A DNA stretch of 64,000 nucleotides from Weizmannia acidilactici. Lineage in GTDB: Bacteria; Bacillota; Bacilli; Bacillales; Bacillaceae_C. Below are positions 44,895 to 53,824 of this stretch, piece after piece. The notes under the pieces were generated by a model. The model was not told the origin of the DNA. It did no database searches and was given only the letters and a program-made list of their open reading frames with translations. Position 1 is the first letter of the stretch. Each line of letters begins with the position of its first letter. The stretch is taken from the NCBI RefSeq assembly GCF_008974185.1, contig NZ_BKZP01000007.1, forward strand, positions 47,559 to 111,558, in the 5' to 3' direction. The position numbers and the translations under genes are program-made.

Positions 44895-44992
44895 GTTTTA
44901 CTGTAAAAAATTTTTAAACATTAGGCATTCACACAATCACTCCCCCTGGCATAGGCTGTAAGAAAAAAGCCCAATTATGAGGAGGTTCCCCG

Positions 44993-46009
44993 ATGGTTAG
45001 ATGGTTGAAAATCGGCTTTACGTTGCTGATGACTGCTATACTTGCATTCAGCTTAGGCGCATGCGGCGCTGGCAGTTCAGGAACGAAAAAGAAAGCATTG
45101 CAAAATGTACGGGTTGCCGAAGTGACGCGCTCCGTCTTTTACACGCCACTTTATGTTGCGCTTGCAAAAGGCTATTTCAAAGAGGAAGGACTTGATATCA
45201 AGTTAACAACCACCTGGGGCGGCGACAAAACGATGACAGCCCTGCTTTCCGGCGGGACAGATATTGCGCTTGTCGGATCGGAAACGTCCATTTACGTTTA
45301 CAAACAGCAGGCAGCCGATCCGGTCATTAATTTTGCGCAACTCACCGCAACGGACGGCACATTCCTTGTTTCGCGCAAAAAAATTGACCATTTCTCTTGG
45401 AATATGCTGAAAGGCTCCACTTTCCTCGGCCAGCGTAAAGGCGGGATGCCGCAGATGGTCGGCGAGTATGTGTTGAAAAAGCACGACATTGACCCGCACA
45501 AAGACACAAAGCTGATCCAAAATATCGACTTTGCGAACATCGCCAATGCCTATGCGTCCGGGACGGGGGATTTTGTCCAATTGTTTGAACCGAATGCAAC
45601 AGTGATGGAAAAAGAAGGAAAAGGCTATATTGTCGCTTCATTCGGCAAAGAGTCCGGCGAAGTGCCGTACACGACGTTCATGGCCAAACAAAGCTATTTA
45701 AAGGAAAATGAAACAAGCGCGGTGAAATTTGTGCGCGCCTTGTTAAAAGCCGGCAAATGGGTGCGGAAAACCGATCCGGAAGTCGTCGCCAAAACAGTAC
45801 AGCCTTATTTTAAAGACACCAAAACGGATATTCTTGCTTCCTCTATTGAACGGTACCGCAGCCAGGGCTCTTTTAGTGATGACATGATTTTAAGCAAATC
45901 GGGCTGGAGCACAATCCAGGAGATTATGAAAGAAGCCGGCGAACTCGGCCAAACAGTGCCTTACAGCAAACTCGTCAATACAACGATTGTGAAAAAAGCT
46001 GCAAAATAA
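44993..46009 (+). CDS. ytlA: ABC transporter substrate-binding lipoprotein YtlA
   Basis: 338 residues. Lipoprotein signal peptide with lipobox LGAC and lipidated Cys 24. Mature part is an NMT1/SsuA-like binding protein (RVAEVTRSVFYTPLYVALAKGYF, GGTDIALVGSETS). Such proteins bind sulfonates, pyrimidine precursors of thiamine or related solutes; no riboswitch is visible upstream, so a thiamine role is not supported directly. Starts after GAGGAGG. First of ytlA-ytlC-ytlD. Confidence 0.85.
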   Translation: MVRWLKIGFTLLMTAILAFSLGACGAGSSGTKKKALQNVRVAEVTRSVFYTPLYVALAKGYFKEEGLDIKLTTTWGGDKTMTALLSGGTDIALVGSETSIYVYKQQAADPVINFAQLTATDGTFLVSRKKIDHFSWNMLKGSTFLGQRKGGMPQMVGEYVLKKHDIDPHKDTKLIQNIDFANIANAYASGTGDFVQLFEPNATVMEKEGKGYIVASFGKESGEVPYTTFMAKQSYLKENETSAVKFVRALLKAGKWVRKTDPEVVAKTVQPYFKDTKTDILASSIERYRSQGSFSDDMILSKSGWSTIQEIMKEAGELGQTVPYSKLVNTTIVKKAAK

Positions 46010-46050
46010 TGGAAAGGGGGCGTGCCCTGCCCATCCGGCAGGCTGCAGCC

Positions 46051-46821
46051 ATGAGTTTTTTGATCGTCCAAAATGTCAACCATACTTATTTCACGGCTAA
46101 ACAGGCAACAAAGGCGCTTGAAAATATTTCGTTCAGCATCCGGGAAGGGGAATTTGTATCTTTACTTGGCCCGAGCGGCTGCGGAAAAACGACAATGCTT
46201 TCGATTATCTCGGGGCTGTTGCAGCCGACAGAAGGGGAGGTGCGGATCGACGGTAAAGCGCCTGATCTAAAAGCGTCGTCGATCGGATATATGCTCCAGC
46301 AGGATTATTTATTCCCGTGGAAAACGATTGAAGAAAACATATTTCTCGGGCTAAAAATGAAAAAACAGCTCAACGCAGAATCAAGAAAAAACGCCCTTCA
46401 ACTTTTGCATGACATCGGCCTGCATGGCGTTGAAAAACAATTCCCGCGGCAATTGTCCGGCGGGATGCGGCAGCGGGCCGCATTGGTAAGGACGCTTGCC
46501 GTCAACCCGAAAATCCTGCTGCTTGACGAACCGTTTTCCGCACTCGATTTCCAAACAAAGTTAAAGCTTGAAGATTTGGTCTTTAAAACGTTGAAGCAAT
46601 TCCACAAAACAGCCGTGCTCGTCACGCACGACATCGGCGAGGCGATTTCGATGAGCGACCGGATTCTCCTGTTTGCGGCAAAGCCCGGGCGGCTGCATAA
46701 AATTTTTGAGGTCCCGGAAGATCTGCGCCGCATCCGCCCGTTTGAAGCCCGCAGCAAAGAATCCTATTCCATTCTTTTCAACGAAATTTGGAAGGAGCTG
46801 GAGTCCCTTGAAAACAGTTAA
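46051..46821 (+). CDS. ytlC: ABC transporter ATP-binding protein YtlC
   Basis: 256 residues. Walker [10 protein letters not shown] near residues 40-48, Q-loop [10 protein letters not shown], signature [11 protein letters not shown], Walker [12 protein letters not shown], switch His VTHD. Fuels the YtlA/YtlD importer, of the nitrate/sulfonate/taurine class. I start it at [14 protein letters not shown] by similarity; the nearest ribosome site, AAGGGGG at 46013-46020, is about 30 bases upstream with a small hairpin between (see findings). An upstream ATG at 46009 overlaps the ytlA stop. Confidence 0.85.
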   Translation: MSFLIVQNVNHTYFTAKQATKALENISFSIREGEFVSLLGPSGCGKTTMLSIISGLLQPTEGEVRIDGKAPDLKASSIGYMLQQDYLFPWKTIEENIFLGLKMKKQLNAESRKNALQLLHDIGLHGVEKQFPRQLSGGMRQRAALVRTLAVNPKILLLDEPFSALDFQTKLKLEDLVFKTLKQFHKTAVLVTHDIGEAISMSDRILLFAAKPGRLHKIFEVPEDLRRIRPFEARSKESYSILFNEIWKELESLENS

Positions 46822-47614
46822 AAATGTTCCGCTCCTGCACGAAGACTATCTCGCCGCCATCCGTAAAGAAAAACGCCGAGTCCGTTTTTTCCAGCTGTTG
46901 ATTTTAATCGTATTTTTCTGTTTATGGGAAATTGCGAGCCGCCGCCACTGGATCGACCCGCTCATTTTCAGCTCGCCGTCAAAAGTGTGGGCGCTATTTG
47001 TGGGAAAAATTGAAGATGGCTCGCTTTACATCCATTTGGGGATCACCGTGTTTGAAACGATCATGGGCTTTATTCTCGGCACGCTGCTCGGCGCCGTGCT
47101 GGCCGCCATTCTCTGGTGGTCGCCGTTATTATCGAAAATTCTTGACCCGTACCTCGTTGTTTTTAACGCGATGCCGAAAGTGGCGCTCGGTCCGATTTTG
47201 ATCGTCAGCATGGGCCCGGGGTTTTCATCCATTATTTCGATGGGGATTATCATCTCCGTCATCGTCACGACCATCGTGATTTATACGGCGTTCCGCGATG
47301 TCGACCCGAACTACATCAAAGTGCTGCGTTCGTTCGGCGCCACCCGGATGCAGGTGTTCCGTGAAGCGGTTTTGCCGGCATCTGTCCCAGTCATGATTTC
47401 AACGTTAAAAGTAAATGTCGGGCTCGCATGGGTCGGAGTCATTGTCGGTGAGTATTTAGTCTCCTCACAGGGGCTCGGCTATATGATCATTTACGGTTTC
47501 CAGGTGTTCAATTTTACGCTTGTGATGCTTTCAATGATCATGATCGCAATTGTCGCAACCATCATGTATCAGCTTGTCGACTTGCTTGAGAAAAAATTAA
47601 TGAAAGACAGATAG
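46808..47614 (+). CDS. ytlD: ABC transporter permease YtlD
   Basis: 268 residues with about six membrane helices and the binding-protein-dependent permease EAA-type loop [26 protein letters not shown] at about residues 170-195. Starts with TTG 46808 after GGAGCTGGAG, overlapping ytlC by 14 bases, so translation is coupled. Forms the membrane channel of the YtlA-C-D importer. Terminator follows at 47620. Confidence 0.85.
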   Translation: MKTVKNVPLLHEDYLAAIRKEKRRVRFFQLLILIVFFCLWEIASRRHWIDPLIFSSPSKVWALFVGKIEDGSLYIHLGITVFETIMGFILGTLLGAVLAAILWWSPLLSKILDPYLVVFNAMPKVALGPILIVSMGPGFSSIISMGIIISVIVTTIVIYTAFRDVDPNYIKVLRSFGATRMQVFREAVLPASVPVMISTLKVNVGLAWVGVIVGEYLVSSQGLGYMIIYGFQVFNFTLVMLSMIMIAIVATIMYQLVDLLEKKLMKDR

Positions 47615-47619
47615 GCTGT

Positions 47620-47651
47620 TCCGGTGCGCAAAAAACGCGCCGGATTTTTAT
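47620..47651 (+). terminator. Terminator of ytlA-ytlC-ytlD
   Basis: Stem CCGGTGCG/CGCGCCGG (one G.U) followed by ATTTTTATTTTT; it abuts the convergent ytkD stop. Confidence 0.7.
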
Positions 47652-48112
47652 TTTTCCAGGCGCACAATCACTTTTTCTACAACCCCGTCTTTCATTAAAA
47701 AACTGAATGCAGGTGACTGCAATTTTTCACGAAGATCCCCTTCCACGAGGACAGGCCCCTTTGTTTCCAAATAATTATCCTTTTTGTCTATCCGACTGAT
47801 TTCGGCATAAAAAAGCGCTTTGGCAAACGGGCCGTTCTTCCGGTCTTCCACCATATATTCGCCGATGTATTCCAGCTTTTTCGAAACGCCGCCGGTTTCT
47901 TCATATAATTCGCGTAAGGCCGCTTCTTCAATCGTTTCGCCAGCTTCCCTTTTGCCGCCCGGGAATTCGAGCCCCCTTTCCGAATGGTAGGTCAACAGCC
48001 AGCTCCCGCTATATTTCGCAATCACAAGGACATGCTGCGGTTCAACCGGAAATGCTTTTTTCTCAAATTTTAATGTAACAGTATTGCCGTTCAGGTCCGT
48101 AAACTGGCACAT
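47648..48112 (-). CDS. ytkD: Nudix hydrolase YtkD (nucleoside triphosphatase)
   Basis: 154 residues. Complete Nudix box GGKREAGETIEEAALRELYEETG at about residues 61-83, with all REUXEE residues present. The wider sequence (FPVEPQHVLVIAKYSGSWLLTYHSERGLEFPGG, NYLETKGPVLVE) fits B. subtilis YtkD, an antimutator that hydrolyses oxidised nucleotides such as 8-oxo-dGTP. Convergent with ytlD. Cytosolic. Confidence 0.85.
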   Translation of the reverse strand: MCQFTDLNGNTVTLKFEKKAFPVEPQHVLVIAKYSGSWLLTYHSERGLEFPGGKREAGETIEEAALRELYEETGGVSKKLEYIGEYMVEDRKNGPFAKALFYAEISRIDKKDNYLETKGPVLVEGDLREKLQSPAFSFLMKDGVVEKVIVRLEK

Positions 48113-48281
48113 ACGATCCCTCCTATTTTACATTATACGGCAAACAGGCGCAAAAATTGGCGAAAATATTATTGAAATCGCATACATTTTTCGCTGTACA
48201 TCTCGTGAACATAACCATACAATGTTTAAAAGCATATTTTTAGGGCTAGTAAATAAGAACTGGATAAAGGAGGAAAATGCC

Positions 48282-48530
48282 ATGAGGTTAGTCGATGAGT
48301 TGTTTGAACTGTACCGGGACCGGCTGACAGGGGACGAAGAAGATTTGGGCGCCATCACAGCAGCCGTCATCGAAAACTACAACCGGAAAGACCTGCTCGG
48401 GATCGTCAACGAGATGAGCACCGCCGAACTGGAACATTTTATCGAGTTATACATATTGGAGAGTTTAAAAGATAAGTTTGCGGATTACGCCGGCTTTGAC
48501 GCCTATCCGTCAACGAAATATTTGCAATGA
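48282..48530 (+). CDS. Small acidic helical protein (DUF6154-like?)
   Basis: 82 residues from MRLVDELFELYRDRLTGDEEDLG after AAAGGAGGAAAATGCC. Soluble, acidic, mostly helical, with FIELYILESLKDKFA in the second half. It resembles short conserved Bacillus proteins grouped as DUF6154, but the match is from memory. Strong ribosome site and a clean terminator right after the stop support a real gene. Function unknown. Confidence 0.65.
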   Translation: MRLVDELFELYRDRLTGDEEDLGAITAAVIENYNRKDLLGIVNEMSTAELEHFIELYILESLKDKFADYAGFDAYPSTKYLQ

Positions 48531-48533
48531 AAA

Positions 48534-48567
48534 AATGCTGTTTCGGCGCACCGGAGCAGCATTTTTT
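48534..48567 (+). terminator. Terminator of the 82-residue gene
   Basis: Stem AATGCTGTTTCGG/CCGGAGCAGCATT (one mismatch) followed by T6. Confidence 0.8.
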
Positions 48568-48657
48568 CTATAATGAGGGCACCTGTGGAATCCAGGCCCC
48601 GGTTGCCCGGCCGGCGAATCCTGCCTTTCAAAATACCGAACGCCGGCCGACAAACGC

Positions 48658-49107
48658 TTAACGTCTTCCCAAAAACGCATTGAGCATCCAAATGTTTTTA
48701 TCCAATGTTTCCTGGATGCCGATAAACATGTCGGCTGTTGCGTCATCGCCTGCATTGCTTGCAAGCCCGATCGCTTCTTCCAGTTCTTTTGCAATCATTG
48801 CAAAATCATTGGCAACGGCCTGCACCATTTCTTCCGTGCTTTCCCGGCCGCTTGCTTCCTGCACTGATGCAGTTGCCAGGCTCTCTTTCAATGTTGCAAC
48901 CGGATTGCCGTTTAACGCCAGCAGACGTTCGGCCAATTCATCGATGTATTCATTCGCAAGATCGTATAATTCTTCAAATTTGGCATGGAGGCTTAAAAAT
49001 TGCGGCCCTTTCACATACCAATGGTAATTGTGCAATTTTGTATAAAGCACTGTCCAGTTTGCCACTTGCTTATTCAATAATTCCAGCAATTGATCGTTTT
49101 CAGCCAT
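48658..49107 (-). CDS. dps: DNA-protecting ferritin-like protein Dps
   Basis: 149 residues. Dps/miniferritin: LHNYHWYVKGPQFLSLHAKFEELYDLANEYIDELAER contains the His and acidic ligands of the inter-subunit ferroxidase site at about residues 27-63. Forms a 12-subunit shell that oxidises and stores iron and protects DNA from peroxide. Start at MAENDQ after GGAGGTAG; a TTG two codons earlier is closer to the ribosome site and is an alternative. Monocistronic. Confidence 0.93.
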   Translation of the reverse strand: MAENDQLLELLNKQVANWTVLYTKLHNYHWYVKGPQFLSLHAKFEELYDLANEYIDELAERLLALNGNPVATLKESLATASVQEASGRESTEEMVQAVANDFAMIAKELEEAIGLASNAGDDATADMFIGIQETLDKNIWMLNAFLGRR

Positions 49108-49224
49108 GTTCAATCTACCTCCTGCTTAGTTTGTACCCTTTTGCCGGGCCTTCAAACGCCTAAACATATGTTGCGCATCTTTTTTTAAAACATGCTACAA
49201 TAAACGCAGGAAAGGGGCAGATCG

Positions 49225-49461
49225 ATGCTGAAGTTCATTTTGATTAAATTGATCCGTTTTTATCAACTGGTGATTTCCCCCCTGACGCCGCCAAACTGCC
49301 GTTTCCAGCCGACCTGTTCGAATTACGGCCTGGAAGCCATTAAACGGTTCGGGGCAATCCGCGGCGGGTATCTGACCGTAAGAAGAATTCTAAAGTGCCA
49401 CCCGTTTCATGCCGGCGGGTACGATCCCGTTCCAGAACAGTGGCCTGTCAAAAAACATTAG
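49225..49461 (+). CDS. yidD: Membrane protein insertion efficiency factor YidD
   Basis: 78 residues, YidD/YtjA family. Starts with an amphipathic helix [16 protein letters not shown], then the conserved [15 protein letters not shown] and [23 protein letters not shown] with three cysteines. Peripheral membrane protein that assists YidC/Sec insertion. AAAGGGGC precedes the ATG. Divergent from dps with a 117-bp gap. Confidence 0.92.
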   Translation: MLKFILIKLIRFYQLVISPLTPPNCRFQPTCSNYGLEAIKRFGAIRGGYLTVRRILKCHPFHAGGYDPVPEQWPVKKH

Positions 49462-49525
49462 ATGTACGCCTCCGCTGCATACGTTTTTCTTTTTCTGAAA
49501 ACGGTACAGATGGAGGTGCTTTTTT

Positions 49526-49660
49526 ATGAAAGAAAATAAAGAGCAGCAGAAGAAAAACAGCAACAGCCAAAACGACTTTGGCGCGGATATCGACGAGCTG
49601 GCCATGAACGGATCTTACGGCATGCTGGAAACTGAAGAAGCAGACAAAAGCAGCGAGTAA
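49526..49660 (+). CDS. Small hydrophilic protein, 44 residues
   Basis: ATG at 49526 after ATGGAGGTG; stop at 49658-49660. The N-terminal half is very polar (KEQQKKNSNSQND), the second half has DIDELAMNGSYGMLE, a pattern that recalls short DUF4021-type proteins of Bacillus (A-M-N-G-x-Y-G-M), cited from memory. Followed by a strong terminator. Function unknown. Confidence 0.6.
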   Translation: MKENKEQQKKNSNSQNDFGADIDELAMNGSYGMLETEEADKSSE

Positions 49661-49669
49661 ACAGGCAAT

Positions 49670-49700
49670 GGGGGCAGACAGATACTGCCCCTTATTTTTT
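49670..49700 (+). terminator. Terminator after the 44-residue gene
   Basis: Stem GGGGCAG/CTGCCCC followed by TTATTTTTT. Confidence 0.8.
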
Positions 49701-49702
49701 TC

Positions 49703-49731
49703 TTGCCATGCGTGCCGGCTTTTAGTATTAT
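49703..49731 (+). promoter_or_regulatory. Sigma-A promoter of the zinc-binding lipoprotein gene
   Basis: TTGCCA, 17-bp spacer, TATTAT; -35 overlaps the T tract of the preceding terminator. Confidence 0.65.
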
Positions 49732-49744
49732 ATTTTTTGTGAGT

Positions 49745-49766
49745 AAATCGTAATCATTCCTAATTA
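49745..49766 (+). promoter_or_regulatory. Probable Zur box
   Basis: AAATCGTAATCATTCC, starting 13 bases after the -10, matches the left half and centre of the B. subtilis Zur operator (TCGTAATNATTACGA); the right half is degenerate. Suggests zinc repression. Confidence 0.55.
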
Positions 49767-49793
49767 AATTTTTACAAGAAAGGAATATCCGTT

Positions 49794-50684
49794 TTGAGAA
49801 AAATTTCTTTGATACTGCTTGCCTTTACGATGGTCGTCCTTTCAGCATGTTCGAATGGGCAGCCAAGTAAACCGGAAAATAAAATTTCCGTCTACACCAC
49901 CGTGTATCCTTTGGAATATGTCACACAGCAAATTGGCGGGAAATATGTCACGGTCCAAACGATTTATCCACCGGGCACCGATGAACATACGTACGAACCA
50001 TCGCAGAAGGATATTTTAAAACTTGCCGATTCCGACTTTTTCTTCTACATCGGCCTCGGGCTTGAAGGATTTGCGGATAAGGCAAAACAAGTTTTACAGG
50101 GGCAGAATGTCAAAATGATGGCGCTTGGGGACCGCCTCAATGTTCCGGAGAAAAACAGCCCGAATGTGGATCCCCATGTCTGGCTCGACCCTGTCTATGT
50201 GAAGCAGATGGCCGACATGATCGCGGAACAGCTGTCGAAAAAAATGCCGAAACAAAAAGCGTATTTTGAAAAGAACTACAAACAACTGGCCCAAAAGCTC
50301 GACAAAGTAAACGCCGAATACAAAGCTGCCGTCCAAAAATCAAGAAATAAAGAAATTGTCGTCTCGCACGCAGCTTACGGATATTGGGTAAAACGCTACG
50401 GCATCAAGCAAATTCCGATCGCCGGGCTGTCAACGTCGGACGAACCGTCGCAACAGCAATTGGAGAAGGTCATCCAAAAAGTAAAACAAGACCATCTTTC
50501 CTATATCGTTTTTGAGAAAAATGTTCCTTCTAAAATCGCAGATGTCGTGCAGCAGGAGACGAATACAAAACCGGTTTATATCCACCACCTCGGCGTACGG
50601 ACGAATAAAGAAATCAAAGAACATAAAGATTATTTTACTTTAGTGAATGACAACCTAAAGGCATTGGAAAAAGCTTTGCAATAA
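49794..50684 (+). CDS. znuA: Zinc/manganese ABC transporter substrate-binding lipoprotein (ZnuA-type)
   Basis: 296 residues, cluster A-I metal-binding protein. Lipobox LSAC with Cys 19. Metal ligands in the expected places: TDEHTYEP (His about 67), DPHVWLDP (His about 128), VVSHAAYGYW (His about 193) and an acidic residue near TSDEPS. The His-rich loop typical of some ZnuA proteins is short or absent. Start is TTG after AAAGGAA. The matching ATPase and permease genes are not adjacent. Zur-like operator suggests zinc rather than manganese. Confidence 0.85.
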   Translation: MRKISLILLAFTMVVLSACSNGQPSKPENKISVYTTVYPLEYVTQQIGGKYVTVQTIYPPGTDEHTYEPSQKDILKLADSDFFFYIGLGLEGFADKAKQVLQGQNVKMMALGDRLNVPEKNSPNVDPHVWLDPVYVKQMADMIAEQLSKKMPKQKAYFEKNYKQLAQKLDKVNAEYKAAVQKSRNKEIVVSHAAYGYWVKRYGIKQIPIAGLSTSDEPSQQQLEKVIQKVKQDHLSYIVFEKNVPSKIADVVQQETNTKPVYIHHLGVRTNKEIKEHKDYFTLVNDNLKALEKALQ

Positions 50685-50751
50685 GCGGGCATCTTTTGCG
50701 GCGGATTGCGGAAACTAATGCTTGTACCACATGCTTAAAGGGGGGTGCAGC

Positions 50752-50907
50752 ATGGCAAAAGACGTCTTATGCGAAGTGAAAAACTGCGTATTTTGGCAGG
50801 AAGGGAATCTCTGTTCTGCAGAAGCAATCTATATTGTCAGCCATACAGGGAAGCAGGCTGAAAACCAGTACGAAACAGACTGTAAAACGTTCGAGTCGAT
50901 TTATTGA
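50752..50907 (+). CDS. DUF1540 small Cys-rich protein
   Basis: 51 residues with cysteines at C7, C12, C21 and C44 in the pattern VLCEVKNCVFWQEGNLCSAEAI ... ETDCKTF, typical of DUF1540 and suggestive of metal binding. Begins after AAAGGGGGG. Has its own terminator. Function unknown. Confidence 0.8.
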   Translation: MAKDVLCEVKNCVFWQEGNLCSAEAIYIVSHTGKQAENQYETDCKTFESIY

Positions 50908-50916
50908 TCGGGAAAA

Positions 50917-50947
50917 GGCGCTTATCATTTGATAGGCGCTTTTTCTG
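50917..50947 (+). terminator. Terminator of the DUF1540 gene
   Basis: Stem GCGCTTATC/GATAGGCGC (one wobble) with a 4-base loop, followed by TTTTT. Confidence 0.75.
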
Positions 50948-51030
50948 TTGCCCGTATATTTTTGGCGACGCTGATCTCTAAGTTTGAGTCGACATTTGGC
51001 AAATCTAGCCTGCTCATCTGAAAGCCCAAC

Positions 51031-51067
51031 AAAAAACTGCTGCAGATAAAGATACAGCAGTTTTTTT
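51031..51067. terminator. Terminator of the men operon
   Basis: Stem AAACTGCTG/CAGCAGTTT with a 12-base loop and T on either side; lies directly after menC on the minus strand. Confidence 0.75.
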
Positions 51068-51070
51068 CTT

Positions 51071-52174
51071 TCAAAATACTTCCTTGTATATCCGGACTTT
51101 TTCCATATACGCCTGGTTCAACCCGAATCCGATTCCCGATTCATTCGAAAGCTGAATTTTTCCATTTTCTACCTTGATTTCGGGAACAATAATATCTTTT
51201 TCCCAAAAACGGCTTGAAGCAGAGATATCGCCCGGAATAGTGAAACCCGGCAAAGAAGCGAGCGCAAGGTTAAAGGCGCGCGAAATGCCGAATTCAATCA
51301 TCCCGCCGCACCAAACCGGAATGCCTCGGGCCGCACAAAGATCATGAAGCCGGATGGCCGGCCACAAACCGCCGACCCGGCCGATTTTAATATTGAGCAC
51401 CCTGAAACTGCCGAGGCGGAGCGCGCTTTCCGCATCATGGTACGTCACGATGCTTTCATCAAGGCAAACCGGCGTTTTCAACTGTTTTTGCAATAAGGCA
51501 TGATCCACAATATCATCGGCGGCAAGCGGCTGTTCAATCATCATAAGCCCGTACCGGTCCAGTTTCTCAAGCTGGGGCAAATCTTCCAATGTATAAGCGG
51601 AATTCGCATCCGCCATAAGCGCCAAATCTGGAAAGTTGCGGCGGATCTCACGGATGAACGATTCATCATGGCCGGGCTTGATTTTTACTTTGACTCTTTC
51701 ATAGCCATCGCCAAGAAATGATTCGATTTGCCGCAGTGCTTCCGCTGTATCATGGCTGCCGACCGCAACGCCGGCAGCCACCGTTTCCCGCGTGCCGCCG
51801 ATCAGTTTCCATAGCGGAATGCCTTTCTTTTTTGCATACAGATCCCAAATGGCTGTTTCAATCCCGGCTTTTGCCATATGGTTGCGCCGGACTGCACGGA
51901 AACGTTCACTCACTTCTTTCGGGTGAAAGATTGGCTTTTTCATGAGTAGCGGGATCAGGACGTCTTTCAGTATATGGAAACACGTCCGTACTGTCTCTTC
52001 CGTATACCACGGCGTCGAAAAAGCGATGGCTTCCCCGTATCCGGTCACACCGTCTTTGTCCGTTACTTCAAGCATGATCGCTTCCCGTTCCACCACTTTT
52101 TCAAGTGCATTTTCAAACGGGGATTTGAGCGCCATTTTTATGACCGATAACTGGACCCTCTCAATTTTCATCAT
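51071..52174 (-). CDS. menC: o-Succinylbenzoate synthase
   Basis: 367 residues, enolase superfamily. Catalytic lysines in VKVKIKPG (K-x-K, near residue 161-163) and NIKIGRVGG near 261, metal ligands in MADANSAY (Asp), MMIEQP (Glu) and LDESI (Asp). Dehydrates SHCHC to o-succinylbenzoate in menaquinone synthesis. The start overlaps the menE stop (ATGATGA), so it is translationally coupled. Last gene of the operon. Confidence 0.9.
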   Translation of the reverse strand: MMKIERVQLSVIKMALKSPFENALEKVVEREAIMLEVTDKDGVTGYGEAIAFSTPWYTEETVRTCFHILKDVLIPLLMKKPIFHPKEVSERFRAVRRNHMAKAGIETAIWDLYAKKKGIPLWKLIGGTRETVAAGVAVGSHDTAEALRQIESFLGDGYERVKVKIKPGHDESFIREIRRNFPDLALMADANSAYTLEDLPQLEKLDRYGLMMIEQPLAADDIVDHALLQKQLKTPVCLDESIVTYHDAESALRLGSFRVLNIKIGRVGGLWPAIRLHDLCAARGIPVWCGGMIEFGISRAFNLALASLPGFTIPGDISASSRFWEKDIIVPEIKVENGKIQLSNESGIGFGLNQAYMEKVRIYKEVF

Positions 52175-53625
52175 GACGGCAGCCACTCCAAAAGTTTTCT
52201 GCGCATCAATTTATTGGATGCATTGCGCGGCAAGTCCGATACGGTAAAAAATTTTTTCGGGATTTTGTATTTCGCAAGGCGTACTTCACAAAATGCCTGG
52301 AGTTCGCTTTCTAAAACTTCTTTTTTTGTGACAATAAAAGCCGCCGGCACCTGGCCCCATTTTTCGTCTTCCATCCCTACGACGCCGGCTTCCAATATAT
52401 CCGGATGGGCCAGGAGCACTTCCTCAACCTCGGCCGGGTAAATATTTTCCCCGCCGGAAATAATCAGATCCGACCGCCTGTCCATTACATATAAAAAGCC
52501 TTCGTCATCGAGATAGCCGATATCGCCGGTAAAAAACCAGCCATCTCGGAAGCTTTTTTCGTTGGCATCCGGGCGGTTCAAATATCCGATCGTGACATTC
52601 GGCCCTTTGACAGCAATTTCCCCATGCTCAAACGGCTTGCATTCCCTGCCTTCAGAAACAATGTGAATCTGTGCAGGAAACAATGGTTTTCCTGCGGATC
52701 CGATTTTCCGCAGGCTGTCTTCCGGCGCAAGTGTCACGATTTGGGAGGACGTTTCGGTCATGCCATATGATTGGAATACAGAAATTTGCTTTTCGGCGCA
52801 AGCCTCAAGAAGCGGGCGCGGCGCCGGCCCCCCGCCGAGGAGCATACAGCGCACGTTCGGATGAAGCGATTTTTCCCCAAGTTCGTTTAAAATCCGCTGC
52901 AATGTGTTGGCCACAACCGACATGATCGTAATGCAGCCCGATTGCAGCAGTTTGACGGCCTCTTTTTCATTAAATTTTTCCATTAAATAGACCGGCATGC
53001 CGTAAAAAACGGAACGCATGAGGATAGAAAAACCGCTGATATGAAAAAGCGGCACTGCGCACAGCCATACATCTTCCTCCCTCAAGCCGAGATTCAGCGC
53101 AGATCCGGCTGCGCTCCACCAGTGGTTGCCGTAAGTCTGCAGCACGCCCTTTGGCTTGCCGGTCGTTCCGGACGTGTACATGATCGAGCAGACATCATCG
53201 AGTGTAAACTCTGCTGCTTCTTCGTAATCGGCAGAAGGCAAAGCAGCAAGCGTTTCTCGTTGAATGACCTGCACTTTCTCTTTTAGCACAACCGATTTTT
53301 CCTGAAAATCTTTTTCCGTAATCAGCCATTTTGCTCCGCTGTCCTGCAACTGGTACTGCATCTCAACTGTTGTCAAACGGTGATTGAGAAAAAGCGTGCG
53401 TACGCGCAGCTGCTGCAGGGCATGGAGGATGACTACTGTTTGCGGGCGGTTTTTTAATAAGACGGCAGCTGTATCTTCCGGCTGCATACCGCGACCAGCC
53501 AGTTTTTGTGCCGTTTCTTTCACCTGCTTGTATAACTCGACAAAAGTGAGTATTCCATCTTTAAACACAAGCGCCGTACGGTTCGGCGTCAAGTATGCCC
53601 GTTGTTTTAAAAAATTGGGTAACAT
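52171..53625 (-). CDS. menE: o-Succinylbenzoate-CoA ligase
   Basis: 484 residues, adenylate-forming (ANL) enzyme. P-loop-like IMYTSGTTGKPKG near residue 150, SYGMTE near 280, and the C-terminal FTGDIGYLDDEGFLYVMDR hinge. Activates o-succinylbenzoate to its CoA thioester. Starts after AGGTGATC. A terminator-like hairpin lies between menB and menE (53792), so menE-menC may be partly transcribed apart from menFDHB. Confidence 0.93.
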   Translation of the reverse strand: MLPNFLKQRAYLTPNRTALVFKDGILTFVELYKQVKETAQKLAGRGMQPEDTAAVLLKNRPQTVVILHALQQLRVRTLFLNHRLTTVEMQYQLQDSGAKWLITEKDFQEKSVVLKEKVQVIQRETLAALPSADYEEAAEFTLDDVCSIMYTSGTTGKPKGVLQTYGNHWWSAAGSALNLGLREEDVWLCAVPLFHISGFSILMRSVFYGMPVYLMEKFNEKEAVKLLQSGCITIMSVVANTLQRILNELGEKSLHPNVRCMLLGGGPAPRPLLEACAEKQISVFQSYGMTETSSQIVTLAPEDSLRKIGSAGKPLFPAQIHIVSEGRECKPFEHGEIAVKGPNVTIGYLNRPDANEKSFRDGWFFTGDIGYLDDEGFLYVMDRRSDLIISGGENIYPAEVEEVLLAHPDILEAGVVGMEDEKWGQVPAAFIVTKKEVLESELQAFCEVRLAKYKIPKKFFTVSDLPRNASNKLMRRKLLEWLPS

Positions 53626-53791
53626 ATGATCACCTGAATTGAAATCGTTCATTTTGAAAAAAGCAGCTTGTTAAAGGAAGTCGCCTTTCATGACACAGTC
53701 TTCAGTATTCCTTCAAAAAGACAATTGCCCCAAAAACTGCCGCTTATATATTCTTTCTCCCTGCTGATTAAAAAACATTGATAAGAATTTA

Positions 53792-53815
53792 GGCTGCCTC
53801 AATCAGAGACAGCCC
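53792..53815 (-). terminator. Hairpin between menB and menE
   Basis: Stem GGCTGTCTC/GAGGCAGCC (one wobble) with a 5-base loop right after the menB stop; no strong T tract, so it may attenuate rather than stop transcription. Confidence 0.5.
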
Positions 53816-53824
53816 ATTTTTCGA

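Noticed and set aside
44895..44992. TPP riboswitch upstream of ytlA
   Set aside because: Sought because of the NMT1-like binding protein; the CUGAGA and related THI-box blocks are absent and the gap is too short.
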